Shown here in pieces: positions 44,161 through 56,514 of a DNA stretch of 64,000 bases (position 1 is its first letter; each line of letters starts with the position of its first letter). Under the pieces are notes generated by a model. That model did no database searches, had not been told where the DNA came from, and saw nothing but the letters and a program-made list of their open reading frames with translations. This DNA is from Mytilisepta virgata (taxonomy: Eukaryota > Mollusca > Bivalvia > Mytilida > Mytilidae), in assembly GCA_028015205.1 (NCBI GenBank), contig CM051517.1, forward strand, positions 12,510,501 to 12,574,500. The letters are read 5' to 3'. A program made the translations under genes and the position numbers.

Positions 44161-45305
44161 ATTGCAACGTTTCAAACGCCATATCTGGCCTTAGTTGCAT
44201 CAAAATTTACAGATTAATTCTTGTATCATCTGATCATGATTGATATGTATTGTCAATAATGTCATATGTAATTTGTGAATAGTATCCTGTGTACTAGATA
44301 AATAAAATATGTTTTTAAAAAAATGAAGGTATCTGATCTGCGCAAAGAGGATTGGTTTCCTGGTACATTTATTACATTTACTGGGATGTCGTGTATCTGA
44401 GTGTCTTATCAAAACATTTTTGGGTGTAGTTTAAAAGATATCTATAGATATAGTTTCACATCCGTTTTATCATTTTCAATTAACTAGAATTTTACTTTTT
44501 TTAACCGGAACACTGTATTAACTGGAGTAAATATTAGTCCATTTAATTAAGGGACTCCGTAGCTTTGTTTTGGTACCGGACTTATAGTAACTATTTGAAA
44601 TGGTTTTATTTGTTTTGCGCCTATATTAAGGCCCTGAACTGTTGAATTCAGCAAGGATACACGAATATTCTTATACTACGATTTGTTTAATTTGAACACA
44701 GGAAAACCAAAAATATTTTGAAAAGCAAAAATACAGAATATATCCTGTCACGAATATGTTAAGAAAATTTTGGTACTAGTCTGATCGACCAGGAAATTTA
44801 AAAGATAAGATTTATGCCCCATGCACGTAATTAAGAGAGGTCTAATTTTTCTTCAATTTTGTAAAACAACTAATAACCGATTTACATCAAATGACATTGT
44901 TATATCAATACATAGACCGGGTAGGGTTGTTTTTCTGTATAACAGTGTCAGATGTTGTGCCTGAGGAAAACGATATGGTACCAGAAGCGTCTTTTTGTAC
45001 TAATCAATTAAAAGCTATCTGTAAGTACTTAATTTCGGGCTTAATTTTCAGCCTTTCCCTGCAAAAAATATACAGTTTCTTTTCTATAGATAACATATCA
45101 TACAAGAAAATAATTCCAATGTTGTTTTCAAAACATCAAATGCAGTAATTTCATTTGCTAATAGCAACATCAGGTAAAAAGTTTATAACTTGATAAATTC
45201 CTTTCATGACGTCGTGCATATGAATACATACGCATGCAATATAGTACATGAGGAAAATGTTAATTTCAAATGGAAAACATCATGTTTCAGCATTACTTTG
45301 GAATT
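44161..45305. other. AT-rich intergenic stretch
   Basis: No gene supported. An 85-codon plus frame at 44891-45148 has no recognisable motif. Confidence 0.4.
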
Positions 45306-45309
45306 ATAA

Positions 45310-45461
45310 GTAATAAAGGTTATTTTTACGGAATTTATCAATGTGTAAACTCGGGCTTATCACTCACAAACTTTGCATGAAGTCCTTCGGACTTTATTTA
45401 GTTTGTGAGTGAATCGCCCGAGTCTACACATTGGTAAATTCCTTCAAAATAACATTTATTA
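45310..45461. mobile_element. Hairpin MITE-like element
   Basis: The left arm TAATAAAGGTTATTTTTACG...GTAAACTCGGGC...CACTCACAAAC pairs with the right arm GTTTGTGAGTG...GCCCGAGTCTAC...AAAATAACATTTATTA around a short loop containing AAGTCCTTCGGACTT, itself a small palindrome. Confidence 0.75.
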
Positions 45462-46042
45462 CTATAATAATCAAATGTTAAGATTTTTTACATCTGTTTC
45501 ATATTTATGATATTTTTGCAGTTAAGTATAAGATAATAATTCAACTTATGATTAAACAGTTTTAGTGATTGAGGTGGGGGTTGTTGGATAATTTATGTGA
45601 CAAAATAAAACAACACAAATAAAGGATGAAACACAGGGTATATATATTCATTTGTAAAATTGTTTTGCAAGGTAACGTAATCATAAATTTCCCTGGATTT
45701 CACTTTAAAATGAAAAATAGGAAAACGGTGACAAGCAGACGATCAGGATGTATATTAGTTGGTTACAAAGAAAATTTGAAGAGTACGATAGAAATTAAAG
45801 AAACTGATTGTAAATATGTCATGTGGTTCAAAGTTAACGGGAAAGTTTTTAATTTAGATAAACCAGTTGTTTTTGGCGTCGTTTACATACCTCCGGAATA
45901 TACTAAGTTTGATTGATGAGATTGAACAAGAATTTTTACGCTTTTCGAATATTTCAAATTATATATGCCTTTTAGGCGACTTTAATGCCAGGCCAGGCTG
46001 TGATTTTGTAATGATACATAAAAATGAACATATGATAAAGGG

Positions 46043-46138
46043 TATAATACATGTTAAAATCTGTATCACGGGCTGTATCAACCTCACCAATATCAGCCAT
46101 CGGGCCCTCTTGTGATACAGATTTTACCAAGTATTATT
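46043..46138. mobile_element. Small inverted-repeat insert in the LINE
   Basis: TATAATAC and TTAAAATCTGTATCAC on the left pair with GTGATACAGATTTTA and GTATTAT on the right. It lies right after the endonuclease frame. Confidence 0.5.
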
Positions 46139-46744
46139 CTCTATATATACATATAGATACCACATAGTTATTCCGCCATGTCAATTATTGTATATTTATT
46201 ATGACCTCATTTAACACATATATGTATCTGAGTGTTATCAATAAAATCTTGGAATCTTAAATCTTGGTATTAGTACCATAAAACAGAACAAGAAAAAAGG
46301 AGATTGTGGAAATAGATATAAACCATGGTTTGATGTGGAATGTAAATTTGCTCGTCAAAATTACAGAAAATTAAAGAGACGTTTTAAGTCGAAAAATAAT
46401 TGCAAAATCATTCAGACATGTTAAATGCCGAAAAAGCTTATAAAAATGTTCTCGATAACAAATTTAGAAACTTTAGAAAAGACCTCTCAGATAAAATAAA
46501 AAATTTGCGTTGCAATAACCCGAAAGAATTTTGGAAAATTTTAAATCACAGTAAAAGAAAGAAACAACCTGACATTGATATTGGAAAATTACACAATTTT
46601 TTTCAAAATTTGAACGCAGCACCGGTAGATGATCATAACGTGCGTCTTCCCGACATTGATCCCATGCAATGTGAACAGCTAAGTGAACATATAAATTCGC
46701 CTATTTCTATGGAACGCCATAGCTGTCTTCCGTTGTTCATATTT

Positions 46745-47195
46745 AGTATACGCTGTGATCATTTAATTATTTTCAGCGGTTTTTTCTCGATTATGAGTGG
46801 CCTTTTTATTATGTTCAGTAGTATAACAATTATGTTGAGCAGTAACATCATAATGATCAGTAGAATAATCATTATATTGTGCAGATCTGGTATTATATTC
46901 AGCACTTTAATCAATATACTTAGCAGTTTTGGCTTTATGTTCAGTAGGTAAATTATTCTATTGAGTAGATTTGTCTTTGTATTCAGTACTTTTGGAAATA
47001 TCTTCTGTGGACATATTTTTACATTATGTAGATTTCTCATTATGTTGACTACAGAAACCGAAATATTCAGTGGTCAAACACTCTTTATAATCAGTACTGT
47101 TATCATTATGTTGAGTGAAATAAATATTATGTTCTGTAGACTAATCATTATGTTCTGTAAAATAAATATTATGTTCTGTAGACTAATATATTTCA
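46745..47195 (+). repeat. Minisatellite of ~18-36-bp ATTATGTTCAGTAG units
   Basis: Imperfect repeats of (A/T)(A/T)TTATGTTCAGTAG(A/T) and ATTATGTTCTGTAGACTAAT run for about 450 bp between the LINE linker and its reverse transcriptase start. The repeat length keeps frames open on both strands, giving hydrophobic artefact ORFs. Confidence 0.85.
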
Positions 47196-49164
47196 AAAGG
47201 TGAAATTCTCCAGTCCATTAATCAACCGAAGAATGACAAAGCTTGTGGAGAAGACGATATTATAAATAAGTTCATAAAATCCACATCAAACCAGTTTATA
47301 AACATTTATGAGAAACTTTTTAATATTATATTTGATAAAGGTTGGGAAATTGTTACTATTAGGGGACCCCTTCAGGATCACAGTCTTTTTATGCCGCATG
47401 ATGAAATATTAACTTGAAAGATACCCGCTTCCCAAAACTATGCTTCTTATAACATGAAAATGCACTAAGATTTTAGATAAATATTGCTTTTTCATACAAA
47501 TAAATTTAACCCTTAATGTACAAGGATAAAACTTTACCATTGACGTTCAGAATATTTCAATATTTAGTCTATACTATGTCATAAATTATTTTTCATATGA
47601 TTTGTGTATTTTTATACGGACCTCGATAAATAGAAGTTGTATATAATAACAATATGACCGATATTATCTACCGTGTGATAATGATAGATCCTGTATAGGT
47701 GTGATGGTAGAAACTTTCCGTGTTCGGGTATTGACTAATCAAAATAAGATTAAACAAAACTCAGATGTAATTAGATTGTTATGATATATTGATAAGTATG
47801 ATTAACCAATTTTCCTTTTATTTGATGAGAGAATCTTTCAGTTTTTAAATACAGAACCTTGCAATTAATCGAAGAAACTGATAAAAAAATTAAATTTCAG
47901 ATATAATATTAGATATTTTATAGATAAATAAATATAAAGATAAACACCATTTTACTTATATATCTCGTGTCAAACAAATTTATATGTTCATGCATAAACA
48001 TAAAAATAAAAACGAAAATGAAAATGAATAAAATAAAAAAAAAAATCTCTAAATATTACAACTGTGATTCCTACATTTTATTATAAATTTTATATCTAAC
48101 AATAGACAAAAATAACAGCTTTAGTACTCAATAAAACTAAATCAAACTATGATGTCTGGAATCGAACTTCAATATTAACCAAAACTTGCAAAAAATAGAA
48201 AGAAAAAAACGGCGCTTTTCTTTTGAAATTAGGATGATTATAGACATCTGTGATTTCTTTGTTATTTTTGGAGAAATTGTAGATGTTTGACACAGATATT
48301 CTCAAGGAAGGGGATTTTAATGTACTGATCCATATTTGAATAGATTACGACCAGTAAACCGCAACCTTAGCGTTAAGGTTCGCATAAACGCTAGAATGTT
48401 TCAAAAGATTACAACCAGTAATCGACAACCTCAGGGTTAGGGTTCGAATACACTAGAACAGCGTCATAACGGCATCTGTAATATCTATGGTTACAGAAGG
48501 GATATGAAAAAGAGTACCTTGTTGATAGAGGTAGGGTCAATCAAAGGCTTCTGTGATATCGGTATGTAGGCATAATCAGCATATACAACGTCGTAAGAAG
48601 CGACTCCACATCGGAGATATTTTTTATCAGATCACACCCCCATTTCAAGTAATATATGTACTCCTTCGAAAGCTGATCGAATCATTGGGAAAACCAAGGT
48701 AGAAAAAAAAAATATTTGATTCCTAAAAAGCGAAATGGAAAGCAGAAGAGCACTACAGCACACATGGGGTTAAAGTTGTGTCAATCGAGCACAATGGTTA
48801 TCCGCACGAGCAACGATGACTGATTTAAATAATAAATCGGAAAAATTTATTTTTACATATATAGAGAATACAGTGAAATGACCAAAATTTCCAAAAAATG
48901 AATTGCTTTCCCACAAGGTTTTGATGTCACCTTAGGATATGTAAGTTGAAAAAGTTTGGGGAGGGGAGGGGGGGGGAGTTTAATTTAATTTAAGTAGTTT
49001 TCTATGTTCCTTTTACAGCTGATTTTGTAAACTCTGATTATTGACAAAACTGGGACAAAACAGGTATTGAAGGAGATACAAACATTTTTCCAGTTCAGTC
49101 ATATCAGGAATTTTATGTATGGCAATGACATTGCAATTTTAACTCCGATAACGTCAAGTGTATG

Positions 49165-49187
49165 AGTGTGTGTGTGTGTGTGTGTGT
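49165..49187. repeat. (GT)n microsatellite
   Basis: About 11 GT dinucleotides. The Thr-His frame on the minus strand is an artefact. Confidence 0.95.
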
Positions 49188-50182
49188 ATGTGCATTGTGC
49201 TGAGTTACAATTATAAAATATCCTGATGATTACGGGGAAAATTTTTTTATAATACAATGTACCTATAACAATATAAGACATATTTTCTTTACTCAGTAAC
49301 GGTTTCTAGGAAGCAATATGCTTCCTTTGCAGAAAAGTCGGTGAATGATATGATAGTGTGAACAGTTTTAAGTGCTGTTTGTTTAATATTATGTTTTGTA
49401 TCCTGTTCGACTTGACTTAAATTAGAGAATGTTCAAATATTTGAGTAGACTTGTTAACGTTCGGTATTTGAAGACAACGGCGGTGTTTCAATCATCCCTT
49501 TTAAAATATAACACACTTAAAAAAAATATTTCAACTTCGGAAAAGTTTTCTTAAAACCAATAAGCAATTTGAAAGTCGGCTGATCATAACGTTGTCACCG
49601 GGGTATTGCTATTGTCTCTTTTCATCTTAGTTTTTCCGGCCATTGTTGAAAATTTCTTTGTGGTTAATTTAAAATATATGTATCAAGTAAGTTTTGTGCA
49701 AAGGACTTATTAGGAGAAAACTTTTTAAGTATGAAATATCTACCAAATCTCTGAGGCGTCAGGAATTTGAAAATGGTACACGGTTGCTTGTTCCTCTTAA
49801 ATTGGTCAATACAATATAATAATCTCACAACCATGAATAACATGCAGACGAAAGTATTACAACTGAAAATACATCTACTTGCAATCATTTTCTGATTATC
49901 TTGTTGGGTGTAAAAATCCAGATATTAAATGCATTACAATCACTATTTAGATATATATAAACGTCTAAAAAGTTGCAAAACAACATCAAAATAAAACAAA
50001 AAAAAATGAATTATAACAATAAATCACGAAAATAATGTGATCCCAAAATTTTGCTAAGTTTGAATTATTGTTATAATTCAAAATTTTATTTGATGTTGAT
50101 TTGCAACTTTTTAGACGTTTATTTAGTTTTTTAGTTTGCATTGTATCGTTAATTTATTATCGGTCCAACTTCTAGTAAGTTC

Positions 50183-50202
50183 GAGAGAGAGAGAGAGAGA
50201 GA
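50183..50202. repeat. (GA)n microsatellite
   Basis: About 10 GA dinucleotides after AAGTTC. Confidence 0.95.
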
Positions 50203-50652
50203 TAGACTACTTAATATGTTGTTCAAGAGGGAGTGTTTAAACACATTAATGTTTTGTTATTATTTTATTGCAGAAATACATTTTAATTAAAGCAGTAATA
50301 TTAAAATAGTAAAAATAATAATGTCCTGCTGGGAAAGGAAACAAATTTGGATAAACAGGTAAACAAGAACACCAGACCAGTGACATTTTTTTACAAATCC
50401 GGTCGGTTCGGTACAATAGAAATTTAAATTTAAACTTGTACTAGTATCCGGGTAATATATCAAGTTTGTTGTCCAGCGCCCTCATACGTGAACTCGGTCA
50501 ATTATACAGCCTAACACTTACTTTTTCATTCTGATTTTTCCATTTTATGTAAAAACAAAAGGTTTATTTTGCCAAACAAAAATTTTTAATAACAATTTCA
50601 TCATATCTATACCCTTTAAAAATAAATTTATAACCATACAATGAAATATTAT

Positions 50653-50792
50653 ATACTTATTGACTGGGTATGAGGGGAATAGTAAGTTAATTGTCCCCGA
50701 TGTACCAACTATTGCCTCGAGGCGTAGCCGAGGGCATTTGTTGGAATCGAGGAGGTACTAAACCTATTATTCCCAGAATTTGCAGTCAGTAA
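50653..50792. mobile_element. Hairpin MITE-like element
   Basis: CTTATTGACTG...GGGAATAGTA...CCCCGATGTACCAAC pairs with GTTGGAATCGAGG...TATTATTCCC...CAGTCAGTAAG. The centre, GCCTCGAGGC then GCCGAGGGC, is GC-rich. Confidence 0.65.
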
Positions 50793-51409
50793 GTGTTTTA
50801 TCCTACCGAAAACACTTTACCGGTCTATAGTTTCCAGTTGTATTTACCAGTCAGTAGTAGTGGAATCTATTGACCGGTCAATAGTAATGGAAAGTATTGA
50901 CCGGTCATAATTTCAAGTTCAAGTTTAGAAACACACAAAATAGTGAGAATATTGTCTTAATTTTCATATAGAAAAATACATAATAAAATTAAGGATGTTC
51001 TAACTAATTTTCCATACCTCGATACTTTATTCGTATATAAAACTATTTTATATCCCTTTGGTATATTTTTGGCATTAGAATCTCATCTTTAAGTAATTTG
51101 TACGTCTTTGGACATTTTCTATGAAGTCGTAATTCAACTAATTGTGGAATTGAAAAGTAGTTTTCATTAAAATCTATCATCAAAATTCAAATGTATATTT
51201 TAATGAGAATTTAGTCAAAATCCAGAAAAGAACAGTGATTATTGTTCGTATTAGATTGATTTAATGTTAATTCTGCATGATAAATTTCATTATCATAAAA
51301 AAGAATCATTGTTTAATGTAAAAATCTAATTTTCTCTTTCCACAAATAAAATCGGGAACTCGTAAGCATTGATCGGATATTTAAAATGTTTAAAAAAACA
51401 GAAGTTTTG
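50793..51409. other. AT-rich stretch, nothing recognised
   Basis: Short ACCGGTCAATAG-type repeats near 50830-50910. No gene. Confidence 0.4.
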
Positions 51410-51600
51410 AAACGTTTATTTTAGAGGGAGGGGGGAATGATGTTTGTTTTGATATCTTTATTTTAGGGGCCCGCGTGATTAGTTCTTGTTTTGAAACCTT
51501 TGTTTAAGGGCCATTAGGCTTGTTTTGACACCTTTATTTTAGAGGCCATAAGTCCTTGTTTGACTTCTTATTTTAGAGACCACTAGTGCATGTTTCGTGT
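51410..51600 (+). repeat. Tandem repeat of ~50-60 bp units
   Basis: Four units share TTTATTTTAGAGG(C/G)C and CTTGTTTTGA(A/C)AC(C/G)TTT. Confidence 0.65.
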
Positions 51601-51871
51601 TGGTATTTGTTTCTCTTTTTGAAACCCACACGACGAACCCTAGATGTGGTCACTCTTTTCCTAATTTTAACATGTTTAATGGGATGATATTATTGACGCC
51701 TAAGCCGTATTCTTACATTTTCATAGATATTTCTTCTGTAAGGTTTGTTGCTACATTCGATATACACAGTCACTTTTTTCTATTCGATGACTCTCCAGTT
51801 CCAGAACTATCACTTTGGATAGATAACCTGTGTAAATATATCTTTCCAGGAAAGAGGTTATAAACGTTTCT

Positions 51872-51872
51872 A

Positions 51873-51904
<32 letters not shown>
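51872..51904. repeat. (AAAT)n microsatellite
   Basis: Eight AAAT units following an 88-codon open frame without recognisable domain. It could be the tail of a retroposed sequence. Confidence 0.9.
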
Positions 51905-51905
<1 letters not shown>

Positions 51906-52780
51906 TAATGATTTTATCGAACCCAATCAAAGGCCGTGTATTTTCAGTTGGTGTCGCTTGTCTTCTCATTGTCTTGGGGGAGGTTGCTGTATTGAAAACT
52001 CTATTTTCAACACCATTGTTTCTGGGGACATTCCGCTGTCAACTGATGGCTAGCTCAAAATAAGAATTCGTTGATTATAAAACCTTTTATACATTTGAAC
52101 TACAATGTAGAGAAAAATCTGAGGTAGTTTATTAAAAGAGATTTCATATTTTTAAAACGTTATATTAAGTCAGAGGAAAGCAATGATCAAATACAAACTG
52201 TACAAAACTTTCTTTTTAAAATCAAGTACATGCAATGGTGTGAGAATAAACTAACAGAACAGCAAACAAGGGACAGAATATAGTTTACTCAAAATCAATT
52301 AACAAATTCTCAAAAAGAATCAATATTTTATACAAAAATACATAGTTCAAAAACAGGATAATTTTATAGCCTTACAAATAAATTGTTCATGAAACCGTAA
52401 GATAGACAAAAATTTAATTTACATATCGTACGTAAAGGTCCTTGTACAATACTTTGAATGATGTACATGTATGATTCTTGTCTTGTGTGTATGATTACCC
52501 GACTTTACAGGTAGTCAATTTTGGAATATACGACATTAGAACCTGTAGGTGTTTAAAATCTTTTAAGGTAAGTCAAGAATGTTTGCATTTGTTTTAATAA
52601 TTGGATTTTTTGGACCAATGACAATCTTCAAATAAAGAGCTTGTAGAAAATCACGTATTTGCACTATCTGAACCTTTCAAATGGTCATTTTCAATCGATT
52701 AGATATAAACATTTGATCCGGGATGATACTTCGGAGAAATCCGGTTCAAAAAAAAGAAAAGATCCCGACACGGACACAGG
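51905..52780. other. 5' flank of the TIM-barrel-like gene
   Basis: AT-rich, with no gene or repeat boundary recognised. Confidence 0.4.
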
Positions 52781-52784
52781 TATC

Positions 52785-52818
52785 TATAAAAGTCAGGATT
52801 AGCGGTTACAGTTCAGTT
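52785..52818 (+). promoter_or_regulatory. TATA box and Initiator of the 648-residue gene
   Basis: TATAAAAG at 52785-52792 lies 30 bp upstream of the A in TTCAGTTT (52813-52818), an Initiator of the TCAGT type. The spacing is canonical. The predicted start near 52815 gives a 79-base 5' leader. Confidence 0.65.
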
Positions 52819-52893
52819 TGTCTTAAACTGACATTCATCGCTACGCAATAAAATTACAAGTTTTTTTTATAGACAGAGATATACAAGACAAAA

Positions 52894-55591
52894 ATGGTAT
52901 GTAATGTAATTATAAGTTTTGTCAGTTACAAACAGCTACAATTTGTTAATTGAATAATTTTTTTGGAAAATTTGCTAGTTTTGCTTTGTTTCTAGTTACT
53001 CTTTTCATTATTCGGTTTAGAAAGCTACCATATATTTTTCTTTTACTTCTTTTTTTGAATGGATACCATGCATGGATATCTGGGTTGATAATGGTCAAGA
53101 GAATATAAAAAAATATTAGGGCAAAAAAATGTTCTGGATTGTTTTTGCATCTTCAAGGACTAAAAAGAAAATAATACAACCGAATCGAACAGATCGACTA
53201 TTAAGCGATTATGTGAACGTCGTAATGATCTATGATTTAGATTTTCCAAAAGAGTTGATGACGCAAAGGTATATCTTTCTGGTGATTTTGCATCAATTGT
53301 TGAATTGCGTTCAGTATATATTTTCTAGTTCGTGATATCATTCTTAAATTCTTAAAAAAAAATGAACATCGATTTGCTTTACAACTGTTAATCTCCGCAA
53401 AATTTCAAAGTATAAGCAAAATTTTTTAATGTCACATAGCATATTCCGAGACATCCCGCAATCTCTGCTTGAGGGTGTGAAACAATTTATCTCGATCGAT
53501 ATGAATCACATGATTAATTAAGGGTGTCATGCTGATTTTCAGCCATGATGATGGTGATATATTTTTTAAAGATCTTCCAGCCACCATTAGTTATATTTAA
53601 TACTGTAAACTTGATAAAACGTATAAAGAAATGCATTTTCTTTTCAGAGCAAAGAAACGTGTACAGTTGGAGTTGGGAAATTAAGACATGTATCGTTATC
53701 TTTCCTTCAAGATGTCTTATTAAATTTATACAATGTCAAGATCAAAATTGAAAGTTTAGATAATGCCTTCAAGTCTGGAAAGGAACTGCCAACTAGACGA
53801 GCGGTCGATATGAAATCCGTAAAGGATGAAATTTATGCCAGACTGCAGAGAATATTCAAAGAAAAAGATGAAAGAAAAGAAATATTTGAAAATATTTGCA
53901 CGAAAATCATTGAAAGTGGGAAGGTGAAAGACATGGTGGACCAACTGGAGATAATAGGCGAAACCGCAGGAGACGTCATTGCAGAATGGCAAATGGAAAA
54001 CGAACTGTATGTCGGTGTTGTACCGAACTATTCCGGACAAGATGTACTGTTTGAAGCTACAATGAACGAGGAAAACAATAAACTTTATATCCACTGGGAC
54101 AACGAAAAATTATCAACAGAATTTCTGCCAGCCGTCTGTTGTCTAGCACAAGCCCTACGTAATCAGAAAAGACAAGCTTCTGCTGTTGAGTACTTAGCTT
54201 TCCAGTTAGCGTACTACAATCTGGCTAACGGCGGTCAAGGTAAACATATTACGGCCCGTTGTCTTGGAACTCCAGGATTTAGACCTTATACACAAACTTA
54301 TATGTCCCTGACTGACCCAGGAGATGGACACGTACTTGGCACGACCCGTTTTAACGAATGGATGAAAGGTGCAATTGTACATGTGGAACATTTAGAACGA
54401 CCCCGTCATCTTCCAAGACAGAAAATAGAGTCGTACCGAATACCATCAATCTTCGACTTTGCTAGAGTACGTCTCCATGTTGGACCAAGTGCACCAACAA
54501 CATATTTTGTAGGTCGATGTATTAAAGATTCTGGTGACTTCCATGAAGATTTCTTAAAACTTGTCAATATAACAGCAGCATCAGCTACTGCTGCTTTTTA
54601 TCAAGGAGCTGCTGAATGTAAAGTATCTATGGAAGGTTTATCAACTTCACAAGCAGTCATGTATATGCATGCCTTAAGAGGTCAGGTACAAAAGAACAGA
54701 AAACAAATACTGTCGGCCGCATGGAACCTAAACCAAGTAATCCTTGATGATTATGAACAAGACGATCCAGTGGAGTTAAACGAGAGGATGGATATTGCCA
54801 CAAGAGCCATAGAAATCACTGTGATCGGAGGATTTCACAAGATCACGTGGGATGGAGCAAGTGATTCCTACCCGTCGAAGTGTATTATGTATCAGCTGAC
54901 GTTTGAAGAAGCCTTAACAATCGTACACGAGGCTCATCTGCGTGGTCTTATTACTTATTTTTCGGCAGGTTTCAAATTTAATGAAATAAAATATGCAGTA
55001 TATGCTGGAGTTGATGGCATAGGCATCGGAGGAGCTCAAGTATTAAGATTCATGGACGGTGAAACTGGTATGCATGGTCCCTACACGGAGGAAAACATTC
55101 CCAGAATAATGCAGAGTCGTGACGAAGCTGCCAAATCATTTCGTGGTAGAGGGGTTAAACTTTTGGCAAGGTTAGACACAATGTTTTATGAAGGATCTAT
55201 TTCAGAAGAGCAAAATGATTTGAGAGCCGACTTATTTTCAGCTCTTCTGTCGATCAATGAACAGAAAATTGAGGAAATAATTTCTTTACTTGTCGATGTG
55301 ATTAAGATGAAAGACGAGGGAAATGAGCCACTTATAGGCCAGGCACAACGATTGTTTGAGGCAAAAGATCCGTTGCTGAAAAAATATTTCGAGTCTGAAG
55401 AAGAATGGCAAAGGTTCGTAAGTCTGCTTAAAACGTTTGTGGCGGCAAAAGACAATGATTCTTTGGCGGAGGAATACGACAGTGATCCATGGCTGAACGC
55501 TCGTAAAAGTTATAGACGATGGCAATGGCAAACAAATAAATGTATCTGTCGCCAGACGTCGTTCGAAGTTAATTGCAAATGTTTCCATTAA
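52894..55591 (+). CDS. Uncharacterised 648-residue protein, TIM-barrel-like C-terminal half
   Basis: Exon 1 codes only the ATG (52894-52896), with donor ATG|GTATGT. The intron runs 52897-53647 and ends TTTTCTTTTCAG. Exon 2 (53648-55591) continues in frame as SKETCTVGVGKLRHVSLSFL and is open to its stop. An in-frame Met at 53810 is a possible internal start, but splicing adds 55 coherent residues. No signal peptide or membrane segment is visible, so probably cytosolic. Residues 1-390 are helical and charged, with a QASAVEYLAFQLAYYNLA helix. Around residues 390-500, ITWDGASD, FEEALTIVHEAHLRGLITYF, SAGFKF and YAGVDGIGIGGAQVLRFMD look like successive strand-helix units with a Gly-rich phosphate-binding loop, as in TIM barrels. 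The DUF556/MfnB aldolase-like group is one analogy, by recall only. The C-terminus is helical, then Cys-rich. The body is intronless. Function and family not recognised. Confidence 0.9.
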
Positions 55592-55919
55592 AGAATGTTA
55601 ACTATCATATTACCAGAGTCTTTCGAAATTTATAGTGTTTCAATGGAAAGGTGAAAAAACTGATTTTTGAACTGGATTTTTTTCCCTTATGAATTTTGTT
55701 TAGTTATAGTTAATAGTATATTTATTTATATATTTATACCTTTTTTATACTTGTGTTTGTCTCGTGAAGTGTTTTATTGTTATCCTAAATCATATTAATG
55801 TTACATATATTTTTAGATTTTTATTTTTTATTAAAAATATATATATTATTCAGTACAAAATTTGTGTGTTAGTAATTCTATTATTTCATGTATGTGTTGA
55901 ATTTGATAAAATTTTATGC

Positions 55920-55925
55920 AATAAA
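55920..55925 (+). terminator. Polyadenylation signal AATAAA
   Basis: AATAAA in TATGCAATAAATTTTTAG, 329 bp after the stop codon of the 648-residue gene. It is followed by T-rich sequence. Confidence 0.55.
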
Positions 55926-56019
55926 TTTTTAGAATAGCTTGTATACTTTATTTTACATTTTTTTGCATCATTTCAGGGATGAAGTTTAAGTGTATCAAAA
56001 TCCTAATCATTTATTATTA

Positions 56020-56110
56020 ACACCGAGTGGATACCACTGCTTCTAAACTCTGAGTCCGCCAGGGTATCAACAGGCTGTTCCAATATTTCGATATTACCTT
56101 GAAATGAAAC
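56020..56110 (+). repeat. Retrozyme-like repeat fragment
   Basis: GGATACCACTGCTTCTAAAC and GAGTCCGCCAGGGTATCAAC match the 5' block of the repeat at 16626. Confidence 0.5.
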
Positions 56111-56514
56111 TTTAAAATTTAGGCCTGTCCTTAAATTTCTTAAATTGACCCCGTTTCAGGAAATAGACACAGGAGAAAAAAATAAGTCGTAAGTCTCCTT
56201 AAAACTATGACCACGGAATATCCCAATATATGTTATCTTTGCTAATCTATTGCTTTTCATCAAATGTCTTCAAATAACTCCAAAAGACCAACACAAACGC
56301 AAGAAAAGGCCGAACCAGTCCGAGGTAGTCTTCTTTTTCAAGAAATTTATTGATTCTTCTGATCGATTGACCTATTGTTCTTCCTTGACACAAAACTTAA
56401 TTTATAACTGACACAGCCAACAATATATATATCGGTTGTTAATTGGAAAAAATGGTTTCATCTAAAATCATTAGCAACGGACTTTTTGTGTTTAAAGCAC
56501 CTGGCTTAATATTT
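56111..56514. other. Intergenic stretch, nothing recognised
   Basis: No gene or repeat boundary seen. Confidence 0.35.

Larger units (their letters stand above)
45620..47380 (+). pseudogene. Decayed non-LTR retrotransposon (endonuclease to RT start)
   Basis: Plus-strand fragments in order: an endonuclease strand (RRSGCILVGYKENLKSTIEI, FGVVYIPPEYT), the endonuclease motif LLGDFNARPG near 45974, KPWFDVECKFARQNYRKLKR near 46320, the linker NPKEFWKILNHSKRKKQP near 46520, and the start of reverse transcriptase after 47195 (INQPKNDKACGEDDIINKF). Frameshifts and stops separate the pieces. A MITE (46043-46138) and a minisatellite (about 46745-47195) interrupt it. The reverse transcriptase core is missing. 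It differs in sequence from the LINE at 18650-20160 but has similar architecture. Confidence 0.8.
47381..50640. other. AT-rich intergenic stretch
   Basis: No gene supported. A short diverged duplication lies at 48345-48440 (ATTACGACCAGTAAACCGCA and ATTACAACCAGTAATCGACA). 49965-50130 has inverted similarity (AAACGTCTAAAAAGTTGCAA and TTGCAACTTTTTAGACGTTT) around an AT-rich core, another hairpin-like element. Confidence 0.45.

Noticed and set aside
44891..45148. 85-codon plus-strand frame starting MTLLYQYIDR
   Set aside because: No domain, no splice signals and repeat-like surroundings.
46759..47203. Hydrophobic, membrane-like frames on both strands
   Set aside because: They arise from the AT-rich minisatellite inside the LINE. 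Both strands being open shows that they are artefacts.
51597..51863. 88-codon frame before the (AAAT)n run
   Set aside because: No recognisable motif, no splice context. Probably part of an unidentified retroposed sequence.
53756..55588. Minus-strand frames of 61-112 codons
   Set aside because: Antisense shadows of the 648-residue coding exon.
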